Of a stretch of DNA of 64,000 nt, positions 13,478 through 26,873 are shown piece by piece. Each line of letters begins with the position of its first letter. Positions within the stretch are counted from its first letter, which is position 1. Source of the DNA: Phylloscopus collybita (lineage: Eukaryota; Chordata; Aves; Passeriformes; Phylloscopidae); the NCBI GenBank assembly GCA_027886175.1, contig JAJNNQ010000075.1, forward strand, positions 34,750,501-34,814,500, in the 5' to 3' direction. Below the pieces are notes generated by a model that was given only the letters and a program-made list of their open reading frames with translations, ran no database searches and was not told where the DNA came from. Position numbers and translations under genes: made by a program.

Positions 13478-13991
13478 CATAGAATCATGGAATGGCTTGA
13501 GTTGGAAGGGGCTTTAATGATCATCTAGTTCCAGCCCTGCCATGGTCAGCTAGATTACAACATGGCAGTCTAATAGACCAGCCTGATCCTCCCCCTCCTC
13601 TTCCCCTCAGGAGGTTGAAAACCACAATGAGGTTTCCCCTCAGTTTCCTCTTCTCCACACTGAATAAACCAAGTGACCTCAGCTGTTCCTCATAAGATTT
13701 CCTCTCCAGGCCCCTCACCATCTTTGTTGCCTTCCTTTGGACATTTGTTTATAGCTTAATGTCTTTTTTATATTATGGCACCCAAAACTACACACAGCAC
13801 TCAAGGTGAGGCCACACCAGGGTGACACAGAGTGGGACAATCTCCTGCCTTATCCAGCTGGTGATGCTGTTCCTGAGGACAAGAGCCACAGGACAGGGTT
13901 GGCTCTCCTGACTGCCAGGGCCCTGCTGACTCACATTCCACTTGCCATTGAGTGGGGATCCCCAGGGCCTTTTCTGCAGTACTGCTCTTTA
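13478..13991 (-). mobile_element. CR1 LINE fragment, ORF2 C-terminus and 3' UTR
   Basis: On the plus strand it opens with CATAGAATCATGGAATGG, the reverse complement of a CR1 octamer tail, followed by TTGGAAGGGGCTTTAATGATCATCTAG. On the minus strand, a segment at 13521-13721 encodes KSYEEQLRSLGLFSVEKRKLRGNLI, written here only as its recognisable core motifs SYEEQL and LGLFSVEKR, followed by a G-rich insertion and stops. The region 13740-13990 corresponds to upstream CR1 sequence, with the TTTTGGGTGCCATAATAT and CCCTGTCCTG-type blocks read in antisense. The left end is well placed by the tail. The right end, which is the element's 5' truncation point, is approximate. Confidence 0.88.
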
Positions 13992-16900
13992 GATCACGTC
14001 TCAGCTGTTTGTCATGAGTGGAAACTTCAGATTATAAGTTTTCTAGGGAAAAAGAAAAATTTAGATGATTCAGATGGGGTTGGAAGTCTTCTTGGTGGGG
14101 ATGGCAGGGATAGAAAGGTTGGGACATTGATCATCATAATGGCTGGAAGAAGGTGCATGTGGGAACAGGAGCAAGGGGACCTAGACTGAAGATGTACATA
14201 GTGCAACAAGTCTTTTACAGTCATGTAATTGATCCCCCTGCCTTAAGAGAAAAGAGCCAGTCTGACAGCAGTAAAAGGGTATACACCTTTTATCTTTGCA
14301 TCTGATGGAAGGAATCACTTTGTCTTCCTGTGGACTCCAGCTTTATTCCATCAGCTCTAGTGGAACTGGCATAAAAACAAGTTTTAAACAAACTTTCAGA
14401 ATCTCTTTCTGTGTCTGACAGTGTCTTGCTCTGCCTGTAGGGACAGTAAGCCCTACCTGGCAACTGTTTCTAATTGTGCCATTGGATTATTTGTCTCTTG
14501 GTTGATGCAACACAGAAAATGTTATACAGATATTATGGCTCTAGTGCTGTGTGTTATTACAGGAACTTTTCACTGGCCTAACTTTTTGTTACGAAGTGCT
14601 AACATCCCAGCTTGACAGGGAAGAGTTTGAGTTACCCAATCTTTAAATGACTTGCTGAAGACCAGGTCTAAAACCTGTGGCCATGGAGGCATTTAGGCAT
14701 CTAAGGTCCATTGAAAACTGTGGCACAGGACACCTAAACATGAATGTGGGTATGGCCCATGAATTTTCACAGAAGTGAAAACCAAACCCAATGCCACCCA
14801 ACTGGAGTTTCTGCTGTGACTATACTGCTGTGACTGCAGTAATCTTGTTCACCTGTTTAGCACCTTGGATTGCTGGCATCCCAAGAAGGCTGCACATAAC
14901 CACAGAAAGGTTTGGAGTACCTTCACAAATGTTGCTCCTTCTCTCAGGAAACACTCCGCATGCCTCCGGTTTATGGGTTGAATCTATACTCCTAGTGTCT
15001 TGCTGGCTTTGTGCTAGCATAAATGCCTTTTATAGGGCAGTGAACTGAAAAACTAGAGACATAACAAGTTATAGACCAGTCAAGAACCAGGCTTCTCCCT
15101 ATAATTAATTTGTGAGGTGTGAGAATTGCCGTTTGTGTAGGAAGATGTGTGACAGCCTCCACGTACCATGTGTCTAGTCAAGCCTGTCCATGGTTGGTTT
15201 GTCTGGCTGTCAGAACATCTGAAAGTTTTTCTTGGTACTCAGTCCCATTGCGTGAATATGTCTCTCTGCCTCATCAACTCTATCTCTTTTCAAACCCAGT
15301 CTTGAAACATATCTTTCCTCCTTTGCCTATGTCTCTTAATTTTTTTTCCTTCGGTCATTGGCCTTACGACTAAATGGTTTAATTTATTCACCGTGCAATA
15401 TCTTTATGATGCTGTTTTCTGTAATTCATGTCAGATACAAGAGAGTGGACTGTGTTATTCAATTCCATAAGGGGCTTTAGGATGCCATTTCTATAAAAGG
15501 TACTTAAGAAATAAAGTCATGAGTCTGCAAAATACTTACTCATGCAAATAGTTAGATTAAAATTGATGGTGCAGCCCTGTTTCCAGATTGGACCCTCTTG
15601 TTTTGTACCTGGACACTTAAGCATCCAAAATGAATTGTCTTCTAAAGGTCCTCTTGGGAAGATAAGTTTTCTAACAGCTGCTTGATTTATAGCATGGTCT
15701 GACTCCAGGAAAGTTCTATTTTAGGGTGACATAGGGCAATATTTGCCCCAGCTGACTTTAGGTGTTCTGGGAAGGTGTGTGGTGTGGAGGCTGGACAGCT
15801 GCCTTCAGGAGGTAAACCATGCACATTCAAAGCCTGCTTTTCCCCATGTACTTTAAAGGAAGATTCCTCTGAAACCTGATCTCCTCGATGGCCAGAAAGA
15901 AATGCATTCTGGAGGCTTACTGAGTTTTGGGAGGTTTGCCTTATCTTGGGAGAATTTTTCTGTTATGCCATTATAAAAAACCCCACATGCTTTAAATTTA
16001 TTTTAGAGCCAATGCTTTTGAATTTTTTTTGTTCTTTTATTTAATGTTCCTTTTAAAATTTTTTTTGGAAAATGGCTTTATCTCCTATTAGGTGCCCAGT
16101 GTGCATATAGCAGACTAGAATTACAGGAGAAAAAAAATTAATCAGAATTAAACAGGAATAGAAAACTCCAAGACTCTGTTTTTTTTCTGAGTGTCCTTTC
16201 CATGTTAGACCAATCTCAGCTGTGTTAAAATATTCTTTACTGGCATGTTTCTTCCCCCAGAATATCTCCAGTTCACTAGGCTCAAATTATGACATGTATC
16301 CCTGAATATGAAAGCTTTTGGCTGAGCCTGAATAAGCTTTCTGGTAAGACAGATGTTCACTCTTTGGATATGTAATAGAAAACCTATCCAATGTCTCATC
16401 AGTATAAAACTGATGATGTGATCCAACTTCAGGTGCTTTGTCTCCTACAGAAACTTTTATATCTATTACCTGGAAAATGGCATGATGATTTCAAATTGGA
16501 TTCTAGACACGGATGGAGGCTGGACCCTGATTCACTGACAACACCAAGTCTTTCAATTTATTATCTCTCTGTTGGTGGTGAAGGGGGGCAGGAAAGCAAA
16601 AGGAAGATGAAAACCCATTAGTTGTATTTTTTCCTTTTTTATACCTTTCTTTTTCTTAAAGTTTCCCTTGTCCTAAAGTAGACACCTGTTTTTTCACTCT
16701 GCTGCATGATGGAGGGGCAACTCCATCCAAGGCCCAAAGCAGCCCCTTTTCCTGACCCTTGCTTTTATGTATCTGTTGTCTCACAGGTGATTTGCACTGT
16801 CTTAGAACATCTTAATCACACTGATTGTGCTAGCTAAAATACATCAGGGATGGAAATGTACTAAGAAAAATTTAGCAGCTCAGAATAATAGATCAGGTAC

Positions 16901-19900
16901 TGCACAGACTTCCCATTTCCCTGACCAATGAGCCAGATATTTTGTGAACCAGGTTTTGGGGATGGCATCAAGCAATCCGTTCAGTTCCTGGGCTGTTGTC
17001 TGAAATGATTATTTTCTCCCGTAGCTTCCTATTTTCAGATAACTGTGAAAAAGATGAAGTAATTCTTGACATTTTAAAGTAAAAATATTGAGCAAAGTGT
17101 AGTTTGCTGAGGTTTAAGGGATCTTACAATGTTCCTTAAAAAATGAGACCTCTTCTTCAGCAAGCAACAGTGACATTGTGGCATGCAAAACGATGTTTTG
17201 GATGGGTGGACATTTTTGTAGCCTAGTCCTCAGAAAAGGATTATATCCAGCCATGACATATAGGTGTTCCTTAGATAACTTTTCATGAATTCTGCTTTCA
17301 TAATGACTTGGCTATGAAAGCTAGTGGAAGGGCCAATTTTTAACAATCTAGGTTCATGTCAGGTAAACTTGTTTTGGAGCTGGTATATTTTGCTCTCTGA
17401 AGAAAAATCTCTGTTTTGAGCAATACTCTGTCTTCTGACACAATCTCATTCAGCTATTTCTTAAAGTAGCTCACTGAGGAGAGGGAAATAAGAAATATTT
17501 CAATTAGGAGATAAAAATTACGGTCATGGAACAGAGTAATATTGATGGTGAATACTGTATTATCTTTTATATTCAAACTTGGTTTCAGGAGATAAAGAGT
17601 TTGGCCAGAATGTAAGCTTGTAATTTGATCTAAACAATGAGGCATTTGAGTGCACCAAGTGGGTAGAAAGCAGCTCTTCTTTTCTGGGGTAGACAAGAAG
17701 ACAGCCCATGAGAGAGGAAGGTGTCCTGATCCCTTGTGCAGGCAAGCGTGTGCCCTGGCAGTAGGGCTGCTGAGCAGCGTGGGTTTGGGAGGAGTGCAGC
17801 TACATGGCTTAGTGTAAATGAGTGCTAATAACACCAATATACCACATGTTACCCACACCATTGTACCGCTGTCTGCTGCTCCGAGGAGAAAAGCAAAGTG
17901 GAAGAGAACAAAAGGGTGGGAGTGACAGGGAGAAGAAAAGAGGGTTGCTACTGTAATCAGCATTTCACTCAACTGTGAATTTTAACAGTTTCTCTCTAGT
18001 TCAGATTGTTATTTTGTCCACTAGGTACCTGTAGAAGATAATGATGATGGCTGATAGAATATTGCAGTACGGCTGAATTCTCATGAACTTTGCAAACAGG
18101 TCTCTTGTCCAATATGCTTCAACCTATAAGATCACAGCTTAGTCATATTGCCACATTGTTTTTGATGCTACATTTAATTTTATGAATAAACTGGTTTCTA
18201 AATTGCTAACCAGTTGTCCGATTAGCTGCTACAGATACAATTTATTCTGAGTGCTCAAGTAAAGTGTAACTGCTGCTTTTATGATCTTATCAGTACCCTT
18301 GTCATGTCTGTCTAGCTGGCATTTGTGAAACCCATGGTCATATGATAAAATTCCTTTAGAAATCACTAAAGAAAAGTATGAGCATTTGTGAGTAAAACCA
18401 ACTGTTATATTTAGTTTGTTGTAAATAGTACATGTTATCCTATGACTTAATGGTTGGTTGAATTTCAGTACAGAATCTGGCAAATTACAAGTATAGGAAT
18501 AGATCACATATCTTTAATTCTTTCTCTTAAAACATCTACTCTTGACTCTCTGAGAAATCAAGAGTATATTTTTTTCAAGGTTTATTTTCCAGCCCCCAGG
18601 AAGTGCTTATTTTAGTATTTGTGGGGTACAATCTGAAAACATAGGACTTAGCTTGCATTCAAAATGAGTTTCTGCAACAAATTTAGATGCTGATTTTCTA
18701 GAGATCTGCAATTTGTTGTGTGAAAGCAAATGTTATGACCAGGAGTCATGCCTGTAAAAGCAAAGCTGATTACCTGATAACATGCTGGAATACTTGCAGC
18801 TGGTGAGTAGGCCTTGCCACCCCATTCTTTGAGTAGAGACACAGGAAAATGAGGGTGTGTCATGCACGGGAATGTGAGCAAAGCACTGTAACACAATGGT
18901 GATGAGCAGGTCCTCACACTGCCCAGTCTAGGTGCCTCTGAGATGAATTAAATAGAAAGAGAGAGGAGCTCCTCAGAGGACCATTCAGACTTAGCCCTGT
19001 GAAGCCTGGTAGAATAAAAACTTCCTGATCTTATACTCCGTTGGCAGTTTTTTCGTAGTTTAGAGTTAAGGGACACAAGAACCAAAGAACAAGACACAAG
19101 AACCAAACAGAAGCCATACACTTTAATAAATACTGCAGGCTGGTCAAGGAGGACGCAGCCTTGATGGATGTTGGACAGCATTGCAGCAGGGCAGCTGCTC
19201 TCCATCACAGGATGTGGAGCGTGTTGTGAACCAGCAAGAGCTGATGTGAAGGACATCCCCTCCCCTGTCCTGTGTTAAATCTGTGCCTACCAGCTATTTA
19301 ATTTCTCAGTTTATCATATGTATCTTGGGTCTTGCATGCTCAAGGTTAAAATATTGTCAACACGTGGTAGTGAACAATGTGTGTTCGCTTGTACTGTTTT
19401 TTCCTTGCAGGGGTGTTTCCTTTTTTTCACTACTTAAAATGGTTAAACGTGGTATTTTGCCTACTTACGACTAAAGCTCTTGTACCTGCTTTCTGTGGTT
19501 ACCTGAGTTATTTTCCATCTGTTTCCTCACATCACTTTCAACTGGCTTAAACCTACTGCCTGATTGTGGCACCTTCCACGACGCAGTGTAATTAACCACA
19601 GGCAACTATTCAACATATTAGACATGAAAGCAACATAGCGTGTTTTTTTCTGGCTTCATGACATGTGAAGGCCAAAAGAACAGCTTTATTCTCTCCAAAG
19701 CTTCTCTACCTTTCTTTGGTGTGTGGTCAGAATATTTTTAGATGGCCTTGCAAGTATACAGACATACCTAGGACACCTTGCAAGAGTATTGCTTTAGCCT
19801 CATAAATACCCCCTCTACACCAAAAAGAAGGGAATGCTGGCAACTGGTTAATATGTAGCAGAAGAAATTAAGTGCCTCTGACAGTAATTGCCTGAAGAAA

Positions 19901-20679
19901 ATTCAGAAGATGAGATAGCAACAACACAGCAGACACAAAATAACTACATTAAGAGCACAATAGCCATATGTCAACATTATATTAAGAAAACAGAGCTTAA
20001 AATGGTCAGGTTGGATCCTTTGCCAAGAGCCTGACATGTGGTTGCCAAACTTGTTTTGTTGGAGAAAATACTATGTGAAAAAGATGCAAAAGCCATTGAC
20101 CCCCTCCAGACCCTACAATTTGAAATCTCAGTGGGTCAAACTGAAGTTGATTACTGCAATTGACTAAGAGTATTAATGCAGGCAGGAAATGCTAAAAATG
20201 AAAACCAATTCTTTTTTCATTGCTCAGTCTCCTTCGAAGTAATGATTCTAATAAAACAGGATGTAGTTGGTTAACAAATTAATTTAAGATGTAAATCTTG
20301 ACTTTTAAAACATTAGTATTACATTATGATTTCTTCCTATCTACAACTAACATGAGAAATAAACTGGCAGTGCACATTAAAAATTAAGCTTATTTCTGAT
20401 TGTGCCTTTTTGACAAGTCTCAGTTTGCTGATATCTAAGGAGGGGATTTAGTTTCAGACCTCCTTACCTTTCAATTAAATATGGTGAATTGCCCTATTCA
20501 GTATAAACACTATTTCTAGAAAGTGTGGATAATAAGGCAATTGCACTGGTACCGTTTTTAGAACAAAGACACTAATTTCTGGTAACACTGGGTGTTATAT
20601 ATATATTAGTTAACATCTCTAAAGTTCCAGTATATTTGGTAGATTTTTTAAAATATCTGCACCCAGCAAGTTTATTTTT
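13992..20679. other. Unique AT-rich sequence, no supported gene
   Basis: About 6.7 kb with no recognised transposon. It contains a short direct repeat at 19072-19107 and several T-rich runs near 16020-16070 and 16180. The longest open frame is 172 codons on the minus strand (17454-17972). It has one hydrophobic stretch but no family I recognise, so it is listed under findings and not as a gene. Confidence 0.55.
19072..19107 (+). repeat. 15-bp direct repeat, 21-bp period
   Basis: GACACAAGAACCAAA occurs at 19072-19086 and again, identically, at 19093-19107 with a 6-base spacer. This is a simple local duplication. Confidence 0.85.
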
Positions 20680-20895
20680 CTTGTAAATATTCAGTCTGAA
20701 TATTGGGAAACACTTTTTCATTGTGAGGATGACTGAGCACTGGCTGCCCAGGATTTTCCATCTTTGAGGACATTCAAAAGCTGTTTGGACATGGTCCTTT
20801 ACAACCAGCTTTGGGTGGTCCTGCTTGAGCAGGGCCATTGGACCAGAGGGCCTCTGGAGATCCCTTCCAGCCTTAGCAGTTCTGTAATTCTGTAA
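20680..20895 (+). mobile_element. CR1 LINE fragment, 3' end
   Basis: A 5'-truncated CR1. The sequence TTTTTCATTGTGAGGATGAC and TGAGCACTGGCTGCCCAGG is the end of ORF2 (the region encoding the final 'trHWNxLP' block). GGACATGGTCCTTTACAACC, CCTGCTTGAGCAGGGCC and TTGGACCAGAGGGCCTC follow as 3' UTR, and the copy ends in CAGTTCTGTAATTCTGT. The block containing GGTTGTGGAG normally found after GCCCAG is missing, so there is a small internal deletion near 20750. The TTGAGCAGGG/TTGGACCAGA version places it in a different CR1 subfamily from the copy at 13051. Confidence 0.92.
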
Positions 20896-23800
20896 AGAGA
20901 TGACTGGTGCAAAGGGCCTATTAATGATCCTCCCTTTTTTGGAGGAAAACTTCTGGTACATGTCTGATCTTGCATGTCATCTGTATTATTTTGGTAAGAA
21001 TGGATGAATATACAGCCTGCTGTAAGGTTCCATAGTTGTATAGTTTAGCCTGTTTATTCTAGCTGAAAACCAGGAGAAAATACCAATCCAACAAAGAATT
21101 CCAGTGAGTATAAGATATCTGGGCACAGATTTCACCACATCTACTTCAGGTCTTTTAAAGGTAAAACTGTCAGCAAAATATCACACCCCAAACTGACACA
21201 GTTTTACCAGTGTGAATTTTTATATGTAGGCCAACTCTTGCTCTACTATATGTAAAATGAATCACAGGCTGCAGTCCAATTCCCTTAACAAAAAATAATT
21301 GGCAGAAACCTCTGCTGCCAGATTTGGCAGCGCAGAAGCTGTACAGGCATGCAGGCTGATTTAGTCTTGTTTTCAGAGGCACTTCTTCAGGACAAAGTTA
21401 CCCTGTGTGAGTGAGGCATCATTAGAATCTTGCCCTGTTGTTGCCCATTTATTCAGACTGTTTAACTCTGTGTACACTTGACCACTCTCATGGGGGCTGT
21501 ATACCCTGATGCTGGATATTATCCTGGATATTAGTCCACAAAGAGTTCAGTAACGCAATATATATTCCCAGTCTGCCTCATCTTTTTTGCAGGTGCTGCA
21601 GCAATGGTACCACCTGGACTCCCAGCATCTACATCCTGGTATGGATACTTTGAATAAATGTATAATCATGAGCTCTGCCCACCATACAACACAAAACCTG
21701 CATAATCTTGAACATTGTGTTCTTTTTTCCTTTCCTGTCTGTTTTCTAAGGTGTTTCCTTCTTATCAACTTTTTTTTTGTTAAACACAGTCCGTAGAATT
21801 GTATCTTTTTGCGCACTCCCCTGAATGAAAAATGAAATTACTGCTTAATTAACTGCCTATAAGAGCTGAGGTTTTGTGAGAAAAACAGAGGATTCATTAG
21901 AATTCAAAGCTTGGCATTATTGCAATGTATGCAAAACCATTTCTGTCATTGGTTAAATTATCACTTACTCAATTTCATCTATCTTATTAAAAGCTATATT
22001 GGAACAGCCTGTTGCTTAAATGAACATACCTCCCCATGAATATGTTGTTTTGATTCCATGGTTCTTTTTTTATTAAATCTGTTTATGAGCTGAAGGAAGT
22101 GAAAGACAAGTGGAAAAAATTAGCAGCTGATATCTCTGGTTCTGACTAGATACTGCTATGTGTTTAATATTAAGTTGATTTTAGATTTACAAATAATCTT
22201 GATATGTATGCAGTACTGAAATGGTAAATACTCCTTCGCTGGGTATTTCTCAATAAAAATAACAGTGAATGTAATGTTTAGTGGTTGCTGGTGTTTTAAA
22301 AGGTTTTCTTGTCTTTGAAATACATAGGTGACTACTTGGTTTAATAAAGTCTCACTGTAATTAGTGACACACAGAAGAAGTTGAAGTGCTCAAATTCAAG
22401 CCATGTTAAGGCTTTCTTATGTTTAAAATCCATCCATTAGATTAGGTGGAAGGGTCATAAAGCATTCTGTGAAATCCGGCGCTGATGTATCAGTCTTGAA
22501 GGGTGTTAATTTGGTTCTCCAGTTCTGATTTGTTTGGAAGAACATATTAATTGCTTGTTAGACAGAATTAAACCATTTTCTGCTAAAAAAGAAAAGCAGA
22601 TTTACTGAGAATAAAGAGCTGTATCTTTGCAGAGCATTTTCATTCTGAACACAGCAGCTTGTTTTGCAAAAGGCAGAACAGGAGGATTCTGTCTTTTTGG
22701 ATCTTTGAACAGCTCTGAGAAACAAAGGCTGATAGAGCTGAGAGATGCAGAAGAGGGAGCACTTTACCCCTGCCACAGAAAGAAAATAAAAATCCTTAAG
22801 GTCATAATATTATGTGGTTTGCCTCAGCATCTTTCCTGCCAGGAGAACGATTGCAGAGAAGCTCCTTCACTCGAAAGCAAAAGTGCTTGGTTCTGTTGCA
22901 GTCACAGATTGTACCTGGGGCCTGATCATGTCTCTCCTGAGCCAGGTCAGAGTCCCAGTAAAGTTAATGGAGAGTAACTTGGGCATCAGGATGTACGTGG
23001 ATTAAGTCAAGACCAAAGTCATAACCACCAGGAATCTAGGCAGAGGGGTCTCTTGGAAATGACATTCTGACATGACAGTGTCCAGTTTAGAGTACCAGCC
23101 CCTTCAAGCAGGTGCACAGGTCTGTGTTCTGCATGTGACGTGACTGTAGAGGAGACACTGCTGGGACAGGCAACAAAGTGAAGGGTAAATGTCCTCATGC
23201 TCTTATAAATGTTTCTTTCTTAGAAAAATCACGGTACTAAATGAATTTTCTGGATATGGGATGCAAGCAAAACCACATAGAACATAACAAACCCACATTC
23301 CCACAGTTGGATTGTAAGTATTCATTTAAAAATCACAGGGCAAGGCTGTCCCTCTGCTACGTTGCCTGATGTATTCTCATGAGAGCTACCCTTTCCATCA
23401 CATATTAAGTTGATCTTTGCATAAGAGCTGCATGGAGGAAGGACCTACCCATTCACATGAGCCCATGCTCATCCCTTGCTGTGTGTGAATGTAAGCTCCC
23501 TGTGTGATCAGTGCAGGGAGGGACAAAAAGTTTGGCAAGAATCCTTAGTGAGTAGGATGCTTCTCTGAGGAGGACCACATGAACATGGGAAGTGGCTTTG
23601 ATTATTTCCTACAATAGCAGCTGATTTCTAGTGTGTTGTGTCAGTAATATATTAATCTCTTAACAGTAGGTAGATGAAAAGGAAGCAATTTTGTATATCT
23701 ACCTGCAAATGTACCAAATACATAGCTGTTTCTGGGGCTTGATTGTTGAATGAACTGTCATTCCCAAACTTCGCTATTCCATATTTTGGAAGGTTTCCTA

Positions 23801-26800
23801 TTTGCTTCTGTATAAGGTGATTCTCCTATGTAGGTTTCAATTTTCCTTTTGTTTAGTTTGAATCTCTTAGATTCTTAGAACACATTGTGTTTAAAGCTGA
23901 AAGGACACTGATCAGCTTTTCATGATAATCTCAGTTTGCACTTGTACTCTCAAATGGGTATGAAGAATATGTGTGGGAATATTTTTAATTCAGTATTTTT
24001 ATTCAATAAATTTTACAGAGTTTAAATACCACTTCCAAATCCGTAATATATATGGGTATAGTTACAAAACTTACTTGTTGTAGTTGCCTTCCCATATCTT
24101 CAGTCTCTGCCTGGATTGCTTCAGTTCTTAGGTTCCAGCAAAGAGCAATATTGGATATTTTAGAAACATTGATGGAAGGCTTCCTTTGTGTAATTTCCTC
24201 CTGCATACCTTAAAACCAGTGATCTGAACCTTGTGCTTTGTTGCTAACAAGGGTGTGTTTTTCTCTTTCCTCCTTAACTCTTTAGCAGCCTTCCAGACCT
24301 CTTGTTTTGTCTGCCAGCTGAATTTCTGCCTTATCCTCACCCCGAGCTGCCAGAGTCAGGATCTCTCACCTAAGCTTGACATTGTCACTGCAAATCACTT
24401 GATCTTGGCTGTGAGTCAATGCTACCAAGTACAAAAAAAAAAACAACCAAAACCCAAATCCATATATCTCCTTCATTACATCTGATCTTACCCTTAGCTA
24501 AGACAATAAGTATTTTGGGGAATGGAGTAGGGCTTTTTTAAAAGCATTTGAGATATTTGTGCTTTAGGAATGTTGTTGTATTGGCCATAAGGGCTACCTA
24601 CTAACTTACATCATCAGGTTTAAATTAAAGTGGTTGGCTCTAGGACAAATACTGGAATTTCTCCATTGAAGGCAATAAAATAGTGTTTGGCTTTTTCTGA
24701 ATTTCTGTAACTTTGTTTGTGAAATAAAGGTCATCCAATTTTTCAGATTCAGTTGTCTAAACTTGTTTTGTCCATCTGTTTTTGTCCTGGCATGCAAACC
24801 AGTAAATCTTTCATGTAAGTGCTGTTTCATTGTTCTTCCAGAACAGTGAGGATGAACAATCAAGAATATTATTGTTTTCTAAATAAAACAGAATTGTTCT
24901 CATTTTCACTAAATACCTATTAGCAAGACAGATACTGTTGTGAAGTGCATAGCAAAATATTGATATTTGTTAGTAATCAAGAAAAAATACCACTTCATTT
25001 TTAAAATGACATCTAAGATACAACGAAACAACAGACATGTAAATAATTACAAATATTTTAACAATAATATTTGTTTGTGGGTTTTTTTTTTTTTTTATTT
25101 TATTTCTGAGGGACTCATTCATAGCCATCTTCAGATATGGCCATAATTTAGTGGGCATGTTTTTCAGCACTTTGCAGGGAAGTAATTTCCTTCAGCTTTT
25201 ATGTATTTATAAAATAGATATGAATTATAAACATTGCATAGTTTTAACACTATAAAAAACTAATAGTCTTTGCTTTTGTCATTGCAATGAGTAGGTGATA
25301 ATAGTGTAAAATTTATAAAGCGTCTGTTGATTCAATTTTTTTGAGTTAGATTCTGATCTATATTTAGATTTGCTAAATTACAGGAAAGTATCAGTGAGAT
25401 ATGACTGTCAGAGGCTTACATGCTGCTGCAGAGAAAGCTGAAAACAGGAATGCCTTAAATTCTTAGAAAATAATGACAGAGTCAGTGTGGGTGAGCACTG
25501 AACAAAGACAGATAAAGCACAATTAAATGCTTCAGAAATGTTCATATTTTCTGGCAGTAATGCTTTTTGTCCCTTTGATGGGGAGGGATGGCAACCCTGT
25601 TGTCACACAAAGTTGTCACCACAGGAGCAGTGAATGTGACTTTGAAGCAGCATGGGCTAGGTCGGGGTTTTACCTGAGGTGGTGCATGAGGATGATGATG
25701 ACAGGCAAAAATGGTTCAGCAGGGCATGGCAGAGCTGCCACGAAGGACTTAACCTTCACCTGGCAGCAGCCCTGCTGCACTGCGGAGCTTCAGCCCATGC
25801 CATGGCACAAGGCACAGCAGAGCCTGACTGCAGTCAGTATTGTCAATCCTTCAGAGAAATGCTAATTGGCTTGGTGAAGTATTGCTCCTGTTTAAGGAAA
25901 TAATTGTATTGTTGAATAACTGGTGTTCCATATCAGCTTTTGAAGAGATGCAAAGGAAGCTGCTCTCTAGGATGCCTTCATGAGTTTTCCAGAAACCAGT
26001 CAACTAAGGACTAAAAAGGGTAAGTAAAAAAACATAGTATTTGGGTGAGATTTAGGCAAAGACAAACAAAAGACAAGTTAATGTATCAAAATTATTCGTG
26101 TAATGCAGCAGCAACAATTTAACATAATTTCCACAGGAGAAAACGTGGCCTGCAAATTTTCCTTTTCCATGTCAATTAGCTTTCCTCATGCTTCGCCAAA
26201 TACCTTTAGCAGCACCTAGAATTATTGTGATAATGGAAGTTTAACTTGGCAAGAGGCAGAGGAACTCAGTCAAAACCAGAATAATGAATCAGGCCCTTCA
26301 CACTGACAAGGGAGTAACCCCCCTCCCCCTCTCTGACTCTCACGTGTCTGGGGCACGTAAGTATCCATGTCCCCCCTCATGCAGCACGGTGGAGATTTGA
26401 AGTGGTCAATGGGCTGTTTACAGGCTACACTGGCCTGAACAGACTGTCCTGCTGTCAGATTTAAACTAGTCTGGATTCTTTGTTATGTGGGCATCACTAT
26501 CATATATACAGTTATCCTCAAAAAGAATTTATTTTTTCCTTTGTTTGGCAAGAAAAGAACACTTTGCCATTTGCTCAGTGTTTCAGGCTGTCTGATGCCT
26601 GCTCAGGCTACTGGGTCTGACCAAGCTCTGCATGCACTGGAGGGCAGCTGGGCATGACAGATGAGCTCTCAAGGTACAGTAAGCCTCATGTTCTGGGATA
26701 TATTGCTCTGCCTATATTTGCATCACAGATTTGTTAAGATCCATGTGCATCATCTGTGTTACAGAAGAATCAGGCACAGAAGTATGGCAGCCCTAGACAC

Positions 26801-26873
26801 AGATATCAGTTTACATGCACTTAATGTATCCATTGTGTCTTGGAACCAAAAATATGTATTCTATTTCATTTGC
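20896..26873. other. Unique AT-rich sequence, no supported gene
   Basis: No exon recognised. It holds a T16 run at 25082-25097 within a T-rich stretch, a possible very old repeat remnant at 22915-22990, and a motif-rich stretch at about 26080-26290 that looks like conserved non-coding DNA. Open frames of 116 codons (22627-22977) and 112 codons (25527-25865) show no domain. Confidence 0.55.
22915..22990. repeat. Possible ancient amniote repeat remnant
   Basis: GGGGCCTGATCATGTCTCTC and AGTCCCAGTAAAGTTAATGG resemble a pattern frequent in old sauropsid repeats (a 'GGCCTGATC...CCCATTGAAGTCAATGG' layout). The match is short and recalled from memory. Strand and family cannot be assigned. Confidence 0.22.

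Noticed and set aside
21570..21796. Exon starting after a TCATCTTTTTTGCAG acceptor-like site at about 21592
   Set aside because: The downstream frame is short, shows no known protein, and no donor site with continued coding pattern was visible.
22627..22977. 116-codon plus-strand frame
   Set aside because: No domain; it runs into a possible old repeat remnant and changes composition along its length.
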